From: Muscardinus avellanarius
Lineage: Eukaryota > Chordata > Mammalia > Rodentia > Gliridae
Assembly: GCA_963383645.1 (NCBI GenBank)
Contig: OY726569.1
Span: 26,490,554 to 26,554,553, forward strand
Direction: 5' to 3'
Length of the DNA: 64,000 nucleotides
Positions 11,280 to 21,571 of the stretch are shown piece after piece (within the stretch, counting starts at the first letter, position 1; the number at the start of each line of letters is the position of its first letter). The notes under the pieces were generated by a model, which saw nothing but the letters and a program-made list of their open reading frames with translations, ran no database searches and was not told where the DNA came from. A program made the translations under genes and the position numbers.

Positions 11280-11420
11280 TTTTTGACAAGGCTCACTGAT
11301 CTCGTCTGTAAGACAGGAACAATCATGCCTGGGCCATGACGTGTCTGTGGTTAAGTAGAATGCCTACGTGAAGTAGCTGGCCTAGCTCCTGATATGTAGT
11401 GGGTATATTGTATTAATTAT
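11280..11420 (+). mobile_element. MIR fragment (3' part)
   Basis: TCTGTAAGACAGGAACAATCATGCC and CTAGCTCCTGATATGTAGTGGG resemble the MIR 3' half; diverged. Confidence 0.45.
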
Positions 11421-11530
11421 TGTTAAATTACTCTTGCATTCTATGTACTTTGATGATAAGCAGGCATTTCAGATAGGAATACAAAGTCGTTTTGATTCGT
11501 TCCACTCCTGTCTCAATATATTAAAGCTAA

Positions 11531-11554
11531 CTTTCGTTCTTCCTCCCCGCCAAG
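11531..11554 (+). promoter_or_regulatory. Splice acceptor before the OR4E2 coding exon
   Basis: A pyrimidine-rich run ends in AAG at 11,552-11,554, 21 bases before the OR4E2 ATG. OR genes usually have one or more non-coding 5' exons spliced to a single coding exon, so this is the likely exon start. The upstream exon was not found. Confidence 0.6.
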
Positions 11555-11575
11555 GTCTTTTGGAAATCACACTGG

Positions 11576-12511
11576 ATGGGCGCTTTAAACCAGACAAGAG
11601 TGACTGAGTTTGTCTTCTTGGGACTCACTGATAACTGGGTGCTGGAGACAGTGCTTTTCATGCCATTCTTAGTCACATACGTGCTAACCCTTCTGGGAAA
11701 CATTCTCATTGTCACTACCATATTCTTTATGCCCCGTCTCCACACCCCCATGTATTTCTTCCTAAGCAATCTGTCCTTTATTGACATCTGCCATTCATCT
11801 GTCACAGTGCCCAAGATGCTGGAGGGCTTGCTTTTGGAGAGAAAGACCATTTCCTTTGACAACTGCATTGCGCAGCTCTTCTTCTTGCACCTTTTTGCCT
11901 GTGCTGAGATATTTCTGCTGACCATTATGGCGTACGATCGTTACGTAGCCATCTGTACTCCATTACACTATGCCAAAGTAATGAACCTGAGAATCTGTGT
12001 GCAGCTCGTCTGTGCTCTCTGGCTGGGGGGCACCATTCACTCACTAGTGCAGACCTTCTTGACCATTCGTCTACCCTACTGTGGCCCCAACGTTATTGAC
12101 AGCTACTTCTGTGATGTGCCCCCTGTCATCAAGCTGGCCTGCACAGACACGTACCTCACGGGGATGCTGATTGTGTCCAACAGTGGAACCATCTCCCTCA
12201 CCTGTTTCCTGGCCTTGGTCACTTCCTACACCGTCATCCTGGTGTCTCTTCGAAAGCAGTCCGCTGAAGGACGCCGGAGAGCCCTGTCTACCTGCTCAGC
12301 CCACTTCATGGTGGTCGCCCTCTTCTTTGGGCCCTGTATCTTCCTCTACACGCGGCCAGACACCAGCTTCTCCATTGACAAGGTGGTGTCTGTCTTCTAC
12401 ACAGTGGTCACCCCTTTGCTGAATCCTCTCATTTACACTTTGAGGAACGAGGAGGTAAAAAGCGCCATGAAGCAGCTCAGGCAGAGACAAGTTTTTTTCA
12501 TGAAACAATAA
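11576..12511 (+). CDS. OR4E2: Olfactory receptor, OR4E2 orthologue
   Basis: Odorant-sensing class A GPCR of 311 residues in one coding exon, expected in the olfactory cilia membrane and coupled to the olfactory G protein. Visible motifs: N-glycosylation site NQT at residues 5-7; GN in TM1 (41-42); HTPMYFFLSNLSFID at 56-70; MAYDRYVAIC at the end of TM3 (118-127); C97 paired with C179 in extracellular loop 2; ALSTCSAH at the start of TM6 (236-243); PLLNPLIY in TM7 (280-287). The N-terminus (LNQTRVTEFVFLGLTDN) and the C-terminus (EEVKSAMKQLRQRQVFF) match human OR4E2 as I remember it, which is about the same length. The ATG lies 21 bases after a good splice acceptor, usual for OR coding exons. 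No stop or frameshift is seen. The orthologue name rests on recalled sequence and on OR4E1 and TRAV4 lying nearby. Confidence 0.95.
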   Translation: MGALNQTRVTEFVFLGLTDNWVLETVLFMPFLVTYVLTLLGNILIVTTIFFMPRLHTPMYFFLSNLSFIDICHSSVTVPKMLEGLLLERKTISFDNCIAQLFFLHLFACAEIFLLTIMAYDRYVAICTPLHYAKVMNLRICVQLVCALWLGGTIHSLVQTFLTIRLPYCGPNVIDSYFCDVPPVIKLACTDTYLTGMLIVSNSGTISLTCFLALVTSYTVILVSLRKQSAEGRRRALSTCSAHFMVVALFFGPCIFLYTRPDTSFSIDKVVSVFYTVVTPLLNPLIYTLRNEEVKSAMKQLRQRQVFFMKQ

Positions 12512-12569
12512 GCACGATGGGTTTTAGGATTATAAACATAATTGTGGCCACATCCTTAGTTAGAAAGCA

Positions 12570-12575
12570 AATAAA
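12570..12575 (+). terminator. Possible OR4E2 poly(A) signal
   Basis: AATAAA lies 58 bases after the OR4E2 stop codon in otherwise unremarkable DNA, just before a (CA)n tract. OR 3'UTRs are often longer, so this may not be the main signal. Confidence 0.4.
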
Positions 12576-12657
12576 CCCACACCCCCAAAAAACCCGTAAG
12601 AAACAAACCCACTCACACACAAAAGAACTCCAAACCCCTCCACAGCAAGCAAGTGCG

Positions 12658-12726
12658 TGCACACACACACACACACACACACACGCACGCACACACACAC
12701 ACACACACATACGCACACACACGCGC
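12658..12726. repeat. (CA)n microsatellite with CGCA variants
   Basis: About 34 units, 150 bases after the OR4E2 stop. Confidence 0.93.
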
Positions 12727-12836
12727 ACCGCGTGCACCTCCCCCAAAACAAACATATCCAAAGAAGGAAAGTTATTAGGTATAATGGTTTCAACATTAAA
12801 CAGAGAAACTTATTAATTATTTAAATAAAGGAAAAG

Positions 12837-13304
12837 AACTGGGTCTAGAGTGCACAGCCATGATTCCAGTATTTGGGAAGCTGAGTCAGGAGGATTCTAG
12901 GTTAGAAGCCAGCTTTAGCAATTTATTGAGGATTTCAACAACTTAGTGAGACTGTATTTCAAAATAAAAAATAAAATAGGGCTGGAGGCATAGCTTGGGA
13001 GAATGCCCCTGGTTAAAAGAAAAGAAAAGAAAAGAGAAGAAAGAAAGAAAGAAAGCCAGGCGTGGTGGCGCACACTTGTAATCCCAGCATTCAGGAGGCT
13101 GAGACCAGTGGATCGCGGTTTGTGGACAGCCTCAGCTACTTAGTGAGGCCCTCTGCAACTCAGTGAGACCCTGTCTCAAAATAAAGAATTAAAAAATAGG
13201 GCAGGGGTTGTAGCTCTGAGGTCGAATGGCCCTGGGTTCCATCCCCAGACCCACAAAAAAAAAAAAAAAAAGAAAAAAAGAAAAAAAGAAAAAAAAAGAG
13301 AAAG
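12837..13304 (+). mobile_element. Two B1-dID SINEs joined by an AAAG tract
   Basis: A diverged copy at 12,837-13,014, an AAAAG/AAAG tract at 13,015-13,054 and a type A copy at 13,055-13,304 with a long A-rich tail. Confidence 0.85.
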
Positions 13305-13730
13305 TCATAGTGGAACATGTGAGGAAAAAGACCCCCTCCCCAAATAAAAACTTGAAGAAGTCTTACCAGTAAAAGAATACAATTTGAGGAATTCAGTTTT
13401 AGTTTGGGGAATGGCTGCTCTCTTGATTTTACTGTTCTGTGGGAACAATATCACACCTATGTTTTATACATTATAGTGGTTTTGGTCTTGTTTTCAAATA
13501 TATTTTCAGCAAATAAATAAGCTTTTACTTATTTATATTGAATTACTTTGTTGCTTTTGAATGCGATTCTTTTGTTGTGTCTATGTCTATTTTGCTGTTT
13601 TTAGGGTAATTTTGATAAAATCAAAGTGAAGATGTAAAAAGAATTTATTTTCAAAATAAATTTTATTAAGGTAGAATTTGTTACATAGATTGTATTTTAA
13701 TTGGATAGTGATATATATGTATATTTATTT
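13305..13730. other. AT-rich unassigned DNA
   Basis: No gene or clear repeat; several AT-rich runs. Confidence 0.5.
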
Positions 13731-13734
13731 ATTT

Positions 13735-14071
13735 ATTGTGGCTCTGGGGGTGGAACCCAGGGGCATTCAACCTCCGAGCTACACCCCCTGCCCTATTTTT
13801 TATTCTTTATTTTGAAACAGGGTCTCACTAAGTTGCAGAAGGCCTCACTAAGTAGCTGAGGCTATTGGTGAACTGCGATCCTCCGTTGTCAGCCTCCCGA
13901 AGGCTGGGATTACAAGCGTGTACCACCGTGTCCGGCTTAAATGTTTATTTTTTGAGATGTGGTCTTGCTATGTTTTTGAGGCTGGCCTGGAGCTCATGGC
14001 ATCAGGCAATATTCATGCTTCCGTTTCCCAAGTAGCTGGGACCAAAGACACCCGCCTCCACTCTTGGTTCA
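13735..14071 (-). mobile_element. B1-dID SINE next to a B1 monomer
   Basis: 13,735-13,937 is a full minus-strand copy. 13,946-14,071 is an older B1-like monomer (TTGAGATGTGGTCTTGCTATG, CCCAAGTAGCTGGGACC) without an ID tail. Confidence 0.75.
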
Positions 14072-14354
14072 GTTTGATAAGTTTTGACAAAGTTGTGCAT
14101 ACACCCATACAACAAACACTCCAGTCAACATACAGAACATTTTCATCATCCCAAATAATTTCCTTGAATCCTTTTCCTTGAGTCTCTTGCATCGCCACTG
14201 AAACATCTAAGGATCTTTGTCATTAGAGATGAGTTTGGTCATCCTAGAGTTCCATATACATTGACACAGATGCTATGTATGTGTTCTTCTGTGTCCTGCT
14301 TCCTTGGCTCTGTAGGCTGTTTCTGGACATATCAATAGTTTGCTTATGATGATG

Positions 14355-14655
14355 ATGTTGACAGGGATTGAACCCAGAAGAACTCTACCACTGAGCCTAA
14401 TCCCAGCCCAGCCCTTTTAAAATATTTATTTTAGCTGGGCATGGTGGTGCACACCTGTAATCCCCACGCTTGGGAGGCTGAGACAGGAGGATCGCATGGG
14501 TTCGAAGCCAGCCTCAGCTACTTAGTGAGGCTTTCAGGAGCTTAGTGAGACCCTGTTTCCAAATAAAATATAAAAAAGGTCTGGGAGTATAACCCGGAGG
14601 TAGAAAGAAAGCCTCTGAGTTCCACTCCTAGTACCACCAAAAAAAAAAAAAAAAA
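14355..14655. mobile_element. ID-type tail (-) and type B SINE (+)
   Basis: 14,355-14,418 is a minus-strand tail fragment. 14,432-14,655 is a plus-strand type B B1-dID with a 17-base A-tail. Confidence 0.8.
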
Positions 14656-16010
14656 TATGAGCTAGATAGGTATACATATTTGAATATAGATATTTTGGCT
14701 ACATATGTTTATGATTCTTGGATAAGTACCTAGTTGTATCACATGGTAAGTATATTTTAATTTCGTTAGAAGTTACAAGACTTCTTTTCAATGTTGTATA
14801 ATTTCACACTTTTCTCAGAAGTGTGAGAGTTTTACATCTAACAAAATATACATATGTTATTACTTATAATTTTAGGCATTCTAGTGGTTATGTTGTTTTA
14901 ATTATCTTAAGTTCCCAAATGACTGATGATACTTGAGTTTCTCTTCATTTTCTTTATTCCTTCATAAATATTTTTGTGGTGTGTCTATTCAAATATTTAG
15001 TCCATTTATTTATTTTTACTTTTTGACTTCCTATGATTGTATTGAAATTCTGGAGACCAGACCTTTGTTGAATATATGTCTTGCCAATATTTCTTCTCAC
15101 TCCATTCTTTGCAATTTTATTTTCTCAATAGTTTATTTTAAAGAACAATGGTTAAAAGTTTAATTAGGTCAATTTATCAGTTTTTTTTTTAAATTTCTGG
15201 GGTTGATGCTTTCTGTGTCCTGAAAAATCTTTGGCTAGCTCAAAGTGTCAAAGATTTTCTGTTGTTTTATTCTAGACATTTTACAGTTTAATATTAAGTG
15301 CCAGCTATATGGTTCATTTTGAATTTACTTTTTACATATGGTACGGAGATTCAGTTTTTTCAATCTAACTAGTTGGTCCAGCACCATTTGACAAGATTAT
15401 TCTTTCCTTATTAAATTACCTTGGCACTTTTTTTTTTAACAATTGACTCTTAAAGTGTGAATATATTTTTGATACTTTATTCTCTTCTTTTGATTTATAT
15501 TTCTATACTTATATCACTAGCACATTATCTTGGTTATTTTAGCTTTTTACTGGTCTTGAAATTATATAATGTGGGCCTTTGTTATTCTTTTTCAAAATCA
15601 TTTTGCTATTTCAAGTTCTTTGCATGTTCATGTACATTTAGAATGCTAGATTACATTATATTTGGTTTGGGATTACATTGAATCTATAGATCAATTTGGG
15701 AGAGAATTATCTTAACAGTAACCAATGTCCCAATTCATAAGTGTTTTATATCCCTTTATTTGTTTGGGTTTTCTTTATTTTTAAATTCTAATTTTTTGGT
15801 CTTTAGTCTAATTTCTCTCAGAAATGTTATTCTGCTTCATTTGTAATCATATATGTTTCATTAAACTTGTCTCTAAGTACCTCATTTTTAAGTTGTTACT
15901 GTTAATTTTATTGGTAGTATGTAGAAATAGAGTTAATTTGTGTATATTATTTCTATGCCCATGAAACTGCTGAATTCACTTATAAGTTTTGATAGGTTCT
16001 AAAATTTATT

Positions 16011-16215
16011 TTGGTGGTACTGGGGGTGGAACCCAGGGGCTTTTCTACCTCTGGGCTATACTCCAGACCTATTTTATATTTTATTTGGAAACAGGGTCTC
16101 ACTAAGTTGCTGAGAGCCTCACTAAGTAGCTGAGGCTGGCTTCAAACCTGTGTGATCCTCCTGTCTCAGCCTCCCAAGCACGAGGATTACAAGCCTGTGC
16201 CACCATGGCCAGCTT
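16011..16215 (-). mobile_element. B1-dID SINE, type B
   Basis: Inserted in the L1; type B marks TCTGGGCTATACTCCAGACC and GTTGCTGAGAGCC. Confidence 0.85.
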
Positions 16216-16563
16216 TTTTGGTAGGTTTTTTTTTCTGGAGATTTAGTTTCCCTTCCCCCCTTTTCTTTTCCTGTATTGAAGATCAAACTCAGGGCCTTGT
16301 GCAAGCTGTGCAAACACATTACCACTGTGCTACATCCCCAGCCCTGCTTTTTAGAGTTTTCTGCATTCATAATGGCGTCATCTGCAAACACAGATATACT
16401 TCTCCCTTCCAATCTGTGTGTGATTATTTTTCACATCTTGTTATATTATCTATGTCCTCTAGGACAGTGTTTAGAAACGTGACGAGAGCAGCTTCGTTCC
16501 TGATTGTAGAGAAGGTTTTCAGTCTTTTGCCATCAATGTGAGGCTAGCTGTAGGATTTTCCCA

Positions 16564-16598
16564 ATCACTTCTCGGCTTTTTGGCTAAGATCAAGTATA
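16564..16598 (+). pseudogene. Truncated U2 snRNA retro-pseudogene
   Basis: About 35 bases match the 5' end of U2 snRNA as I recall it (CTTCTCGGC, TTTTGGCTAAGATCAAGT) with roughly three changes. The copy stops there, so the branch-site-pairing region and the rest of the RNA are missing. An 11-base direct repeat, TAGGATTTTCC, flanks it (16,551-16,561 and 16,597-16,607), as expected of a reverse-transcribed insertion. It sits inside an old L1 and is not a functional U2 gene. Confidence 0.85.
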
Positions 16599-16794
16599 GG
16601 ATTTTCCTAGATGTTTGTAAACATAAGAAAATTTCCTTCTGTATGTAGTTTGCTGTGACTTCTTGATATGAATGAGAACTGAGTTTTACCAAATGACTTT
16701 TGTCCATTTGGTAAATTAAATGCTTTTTTTTTTTTTTTCATCTGTTGAAATGGCTGTATGACTTTTTTCTTCTTAATCTAGTTAATTTGGTACT

Positions 16795-17245
16795 GTGGTT
16801 TGAATGTTTTTGACCCCTTCAAAATTCATGTTGAAACTTAATCCCCAATCCAATAGCATTAAGAGGTGTGGCTTTTAGGGTGTGATTGAGTCACGGCACC
16901 CATGAGTGGGACTAGGTATCCCTTCTGTGCCTTCTGCCATATGAAGATGCAGTGTTTCTCCTCTCTAGAGGACACAGCTACAAGGGTGCAGCTCTCCTTC
17001 ACACTGAACTTGCCAGCTCCTTGATGGTGGATTCTAGGCCTCCAGAATCTCAGCCCTGCCATCCTGAGACATTCTAGCCTAGACCCCAGAGAGGTGCAGG
17101 AGGGAGACTTCCACTGACTCTAGCTCTTAGCTTTCTGAGACCTACTTGAATTATGGACTCACTGATACTCAAACATGATAAAAAGGCTGATGTTTTACAC
17201 CTTTTAGTTAAGGGTAGTTTAGGACATAGTTACCTAAACAGAAGC
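16795..17245 (+). mobile_element. LTR of the MaLR/ERVL type, solo
   Basis: GTGGTTTGAATG, AAATTCATGTTGAAACTTAA, GGTGTGATTGAGTCA and TTCTGCCATATGAAGATGCA follow the layout of mammalian MaLR-like LTRs. L1 sequence resumes on the far side, so it inserted into the L1. The exact family needs a library search. Confidence 0.5.
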
Positions 17246-17399
17246 CATTTGGGCCTGGAATTTTCTTAGTAGGAGCATTTTAAGTATAAATTAAATTCAA
17301 ATTTTAAGTGCAGGGCTACTTACAATTTCTTCTGTGTCAGTTATGGAAATTTATGTTTTTCAAGGAGTCTGTATGCTACACTAATACAGTGCATATATA

Positions 17400-17490
17400 T
17401 ATATACATAAATATATACTAGTGATTGAACCTAGGGACTTGTGCATGCTAGGCAAGTGTTCTACTACTGACCTATACCACCAACTCCCAA
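17400..17490 (-). mobile_element. (AT)n and ID element
   Basis: TGATTGAACCTAGGGACTTGTGCATGCTAGGCAAGTG is a minus-strand ID body, preceded by a short AT repeat. Confidence 0.65.
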
Positions 17491-17559
17491 CTTTAAAAAA
17501 ATTTTTTTATAAATGGTGATGCTATTATTCTAAATGAGAAAGACTGAGGAGAAGTTTTT

Positions 17560-17770
17560 TCAAGGTGGGAACTGAAAGTCTTGTTCATGTTACATCTGAG
17601 ACACTGTTAGACATCCAAGAGGAGATATTAAATGGTCACTGTCTGCGGTTCAGGACAGAGGTCGGGTCTGGAGATAAACTGAGGGGATTAAGAGCACAGA
17701 GAGCGTTTAAAGTCATGAGACTGGATGAGATACTGAGGACAGAGTATACATAGAGAACACCAAGAAACAA
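17560..17770 (+). repeat. Ancient interspersed repeat fragment
   Basis: TTAGACATCCAAGAGGAGAT, GTTCAGGACAGAGGTC and CATGAGACTGGATGAGAT belong to a mammal-wide old repeat I recognise but cannot name with confidence. Related text recurs at 38,035-38,400. Confidence 0.45.
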
Positions 17771-17809
17771 AATCCCAAGGCAAAAACTAATTGTGTGTGT
17801 GTGAGTGTC

Positions 17810-18246
17810 TATGATACTAGAGATTGAAACTAGGATCAGAAGTGCTCTAGCACTGAGTTCCATACCGAGCCTTTTCTAAAAATTTTATGTTTGAGGCAGA
17901 TTAAAATTTCCCAGCCTTGAACTTGCAATCTTCCCATATCTCTCCTAAGCAGCTGAGATTACAGACATACACTACCATATTAAACTAATTTTCTCATTTA
18001 TAACCAAATATTATTTTTTGTCTGAGGCAAACTTTTGAGGCTTATTATTATTTTATTATTGTTATTATTATTTCTTTAGTACTGGTGATTGAACCCAGTG
18101 TCATCCTACCTCTGAGTTGCACCTCTAGCCCTTTTTATTTTTTTTAAATTTTGAAACAGGGTCTCATTGAGTTGCTGAGGCTGGCCTCAAACCTGTTTTA
18201 GTCTCCCAAGTACTGGAATTATAAGTGTCTACCACCTCACCTGGCT
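17810..18246 (-). mobile_element. Two B1-dID SINEs, the first very diverged
   Basis: 17,810-17,984 is an old copy. 18,040-18,070 is (TTA)n. 18,072-18,246 is a better-preserved minus-strand copy. Confidence 0.7.
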
Positions 18247-18257
18247 TCCAAATAAAT

Positions 18258-18452
18258 TTTTTTTGGTGGAACTGGGGGTTGAACCCAGGGGATACATCCC
18301 CAGCCCTATTTTTTTAATCTTTATTTTGAAACAGGGTCTCATTAAGTTGTGGAGGGCCTCACTAAGTAGCTGAGGCTGGCCACGAACCTGTGATCCTCCT
18401 TTCTCAGCCTCCCAAGTACTGGAATTACAAGAGTGCCCCACCATGCCTGGCC
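18258..18452 (-). mobile_element. B1-dID SINE
   Basis: ACTGGGGGTTGAACCCAGGG tail, with about 20 bases of the tail box deleted; head CACCATGCCTGGC. Confidence 0.82.
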
Positions 18453-18649
18453 CTAGATAATTTTTGATCAAAACTTTGTGATGTTGTATCATTTCCAATT
18501 ACTGTCAGAATTTCAATCAGAGAGTAAATAAAAGTCAGACAAAATAATAAGTCAGTATTGGAAATAAAATTCTAGTTCATAAGTGATAGGCACATGGATT
18601 AACTCATTAATTCATTCAAAAATTATAAATTGAACTCATTGTATAGGAA

Positions 18650-18796
18650 AGATTTTATACTTTATTTGGTAACAGGGTCTCACTAAGTTGCTGAGAGCCT
18701 CACTAAGTAGCTGAGGCTGGCCTTAAACCTGTGTGATTCACCTGTCTCAGCCTCCCAAACACTGGGATTACAAGCATGCACCACCAGCCCTGGCTT
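18650..18796 (-). mobile_element. SINE body without ID tail
   Basis: Begins at TTTATTTGGTAACAGGGTC and ends at the head CACCAGCCCTGGC; type B body. Confidence 0.75.
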
Positions 18797-18847
18797 ATAG
18801 GAAAGATTTTTTAATCTGAAAAACTGAAACTATGAACTAATCCCAGT

Positions 18848-19273
18848 TTTTTTCCTCTTGGTAATTGAACTCAGAGACATTCTATCTCTGAGCTACACCT
18901 CCAGCCAACTTTTTTTTTTTTTTTTTTTTTTAATTTTGAAACAGGGGCTCACTAAGTTGCTGAGAGGATCACTAAATTGCTGAGGGTGACTTTATTTTAT
19001 TTTTTTGGTGGTACTGGGGTTTCCGGAAGCCCTTCTACATCCGGGCTACACTCCCAGACCTATTTTTTTTAATATTTTTATTTGGAAACAGGGTCTCTTA
19101 AGCCAGCGCGGCTGGCTTCGAACCTGCGCGATCCTCCTGTCTCCGCCTCCCAAGCGCTGGGATTAAAATCGTGCGCCACCACGCCCGGTTTGAGGGTGAC
19201 TTTAAACCTATGATCTTCCTGTCTCAGCCTCCCTAGTACTGAGATTACAGGAGTGTACCACCAGGCCTGGCAT
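18848..19273 (-). mobile_element. B1-dID SINE split by a type C SINE with TSD
   Basis: The outer copy (18,848-18,990, resuming at 19,200-19,273) is interrupted by a type C SINE at about 18,993-19,189. TGAGGGTGACTTTA lies at both junctions and is the target-site duplication. The inner copy is well preserved (CACCACGCCCGG, GCCAGCGCGGCTGGC). Confidence 0.88.
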
Positions 19274-19369
19274 CGTCCCAGTTCTTGAAGTTGTATATAT
19301 ACAAGTAATTATAATGCAAGACTGGAAGAGATAAGTATGGTGGCAATAAAGGTATAAATATATTTCTTT

Positions 19370-19562
19370 TGTTGTGGTATTGGAATGGAACCCAGGGGCG
19401 TTCTACCTCCAGCCCTATTTTTTTATTTTTTATTTTTGAAACAGGGTCTCACTAAGTTGCAGAGGGCCTCACTTAGTAGTTGAGGCTGGCCGTGATCCTA
19501 TGATCCTCCTGTCTCAGCCTCTCAAATACTGGGGTTGCAAGTGTGTGCCACTACGCCCAGCT
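19370..19562 (-). mobile_element. B1-dID SINE
   Basis: Minus-strand copy with a short deletion in the tail; head CACTACGCCCAGC. Confidence 0.8.
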
Positions 19563-19667
19563 AAGGTATAAATATTTTTCTGAGCAAGTACATTAATGAG
19601 ATAAATTGGTTCCTCTAAGGGAAAACGGAGAAGAAATAAGGAAAAAGTTAGCTTTAAGATCAAATTG

Positions 19668-20262
19668 AAACCAGATATGATAGAGCATGCCTGTAATCCC
19701 AATACGTAGGAGGCTGAGACAGGAGGATCATGGGTTTGACATCAGTCTCAGCAATTTAGTGAGGTCCCTTAACAATTTAGTGAGACCTTGTTTTAAAATA
19801 GAAAATAAAATAGGGCTGGAGATGTAGCACTGGAGGGAGAAAAACACTCAAGGAGCAAAGGTCTGGGGACTTGAAAGCAAAGGAATGTGCATTAACTCTT
19901 CCTGTGGTATGAGCACAAATAGGGGAATATGGGGTAGATGACTGGGGAGGAAACTTAAGACCTTAATAGGAAGTGGAGATGAACGATTCATGCACGATCT
20001 CTGTAGCACTGGGGGAGGCCTTTTTAAATGGCTATAGCTTAAACTGGGTGTGGTGGCACATGCTTGTCATCCTAGCACTTGGGAGGCTGAGACACGAGAC
20101 AGGAGGATCTCAGGTTTGAAGCCAGCCTCAGCAATTGGTGAGGCTATCACCAACTTAATGAGATCCTGTTTGCAAATAATAAAATAAAAAGGGCTGGGGA
20201 TGTAGTTCAGAGGTTGAATGTCCCTGGGTTCAATCCGCGGTACCAAAAAGAAAGAAAGAGAT
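19668..20262 (+). mobile_element. Two plus-strand B1-dID SINEs
   Basis: Copies at 19,668-19,842 (diverged, tail incomplete) and 20,042-20,262. The 200 bases between are unassigned. Confidence 0.75.
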
Positions 20263-20555
20263 ATAGCTCCATGAATAGTATAAGAGATGACTTCATAACT
20301 TTGTGCTAGATAGTATTAGAGACCTCAGGATGTCTGATAATAAAGAACGAAGGGTATCTAAAATATCCTGATAGAATAAAGTACCAGTGACCCATCTGGC
20401 CCTAGGCTCTGGCTACTACTTTAGCCCTTGAGCTTGGCTAACTAGACTTAAATGCTTCTCTTGCCACTTGCATCATTTATTTTGATCCCCCCCCCCATAG
20501 CAGTGTTCTAGACAGTGTTTCTCAAATACAGTGTTCATGCAAGTCATCTGGAAAT

Positions 20556-20784
20556 TAATTAATTAATTAATTAATTAAATTTAGTGGTACTGGGGATGGA
20601 ATACAGGGGCTTTCTACCTCCGGGCTACAACTGCAGTCCTATTTTTATATTTTATTTGGAAACAGGGTCTCATTAAGTTGCAGATAGCCTCACTAAGTAG
20701 CTGAGGCTGGCTTCGAACCTGTGTGATCCTCCTGACTCAGCCTCCCAAGTACTGGGATTACAAGTGTACACCACCATGCCTTGC
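20556..20784 (-). mobile_element. (AATT)n and B1-dID SINE, type B
   Basis: AATTAATT tract at 20,556-20,580 followed by a full minus-strand type B copy. Confidence 0.82.
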
Positions 20785-20786
20785 TG

Positions 20787-21380
20787 GCGATCTTTTTAAA
20801 GTGCAAATTTGGATTGAGAATATCTGGGTCAGGGCCTGTGTTTCTGCATTTCTTACTTATAAGCTTCAAGTGATGTAGCTGGTTTTGGTTTGAATGTAAG
20901 TCTTTAAAAAATAATCATAGCTTCTCCCAACCCTTCCATACCTGAAGCTTACATATGATACTTTTGAATTTCTAGATTGTTTTCACTATTAGTAAGATGC
21001 ATGAAAATACATAGGATTAAAAATACACATTTCTGCCTCCTCTATTTTATAAAAGTGTTATTTGTGGCAGTTCACAATATCAAACTATAAGAAACATCAG
21101 TGTTAAGTAAACAGAAATCAGAACTTACAAGAATTGGAGAAATACATGTATCATAAAATAATGATGATCTAGTTATTCTAGTTACAAATTAAGTTTAGTT
21201 TGGGTTTCTTCAAATTCAAGGCTACAGATGGTGCATTGGGGAGAGTAATAGTCCCCCCCGCCAAACATTAACATCCTAGTGTCTGGTACTTGTCAACATG
21301 TTAGGTTGCATAGCAAAGGAGAATTAAGGTTACAGAAATCCAATTATTCTTTTTAAAATTTTCAAAAATTATTATTATTA
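20787..21380. other. Unassigned DNA
   Basis: AT-rich with no gene; contains a CCCCCC run at 21,253. Confidence 0.4.
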
Positions 21381-21382
21381 CA

Positions 21383-21568
21383 TTTTTTGGTGGTACTGGG
21401 GTTCCTGAAAACCCTTCTACCTCTGGGTTATATCCCAGACCTATTTTATATTTTTATTTGGAAACAGGGTCTCTTAAACCAGCAAGGCTGGCTTCGAACC
21501 TGCGTGATCCTCCTGTCTCCGCCTCCCAAGCGCGGGGATTACAAGCGTGCGCCACCACGCCCGGCTCT
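21383..21568 (-). mobile_element. Type C SINE, young
   Basis: CACCACGCCCGGC head, CGCCTCCCAAGCGCGGGG and CAGCAAGGCTGGC core. It lies in the L1 3' end that resumes at 21,572. Confidence 0.88.
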
Positions 21569-21571
21569 TTT

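Larger units (their letters stand above)
14210..17390 (-). mobile_element. Old L1 LINE, minus orientation, with later insertions
   Basis: Reads as antisense L1, 3'UTR at the low end and ORF2 further up. Recognisable antisense ORF2 text includes GATCAATTTGGGAGAGAATT (15,690s), CATCTGCAAACACAGATA (16,380s) and CATTTGGGCCTGGAATTTTC (17,250s). It is heavily mutated and interrupted by SINEs (14,432-14,655; 16,011-16,215), an ID element (about 16,268-16,345), a U2 fragment (16,564) and an LTR (about 16,795-17,245). No coding capacity remains. Confidence 0.75.

Noticed and set aside
11527..11925. 132-codon minus-strand frame
   Set aside because: Antisense shadow of OR4E2.
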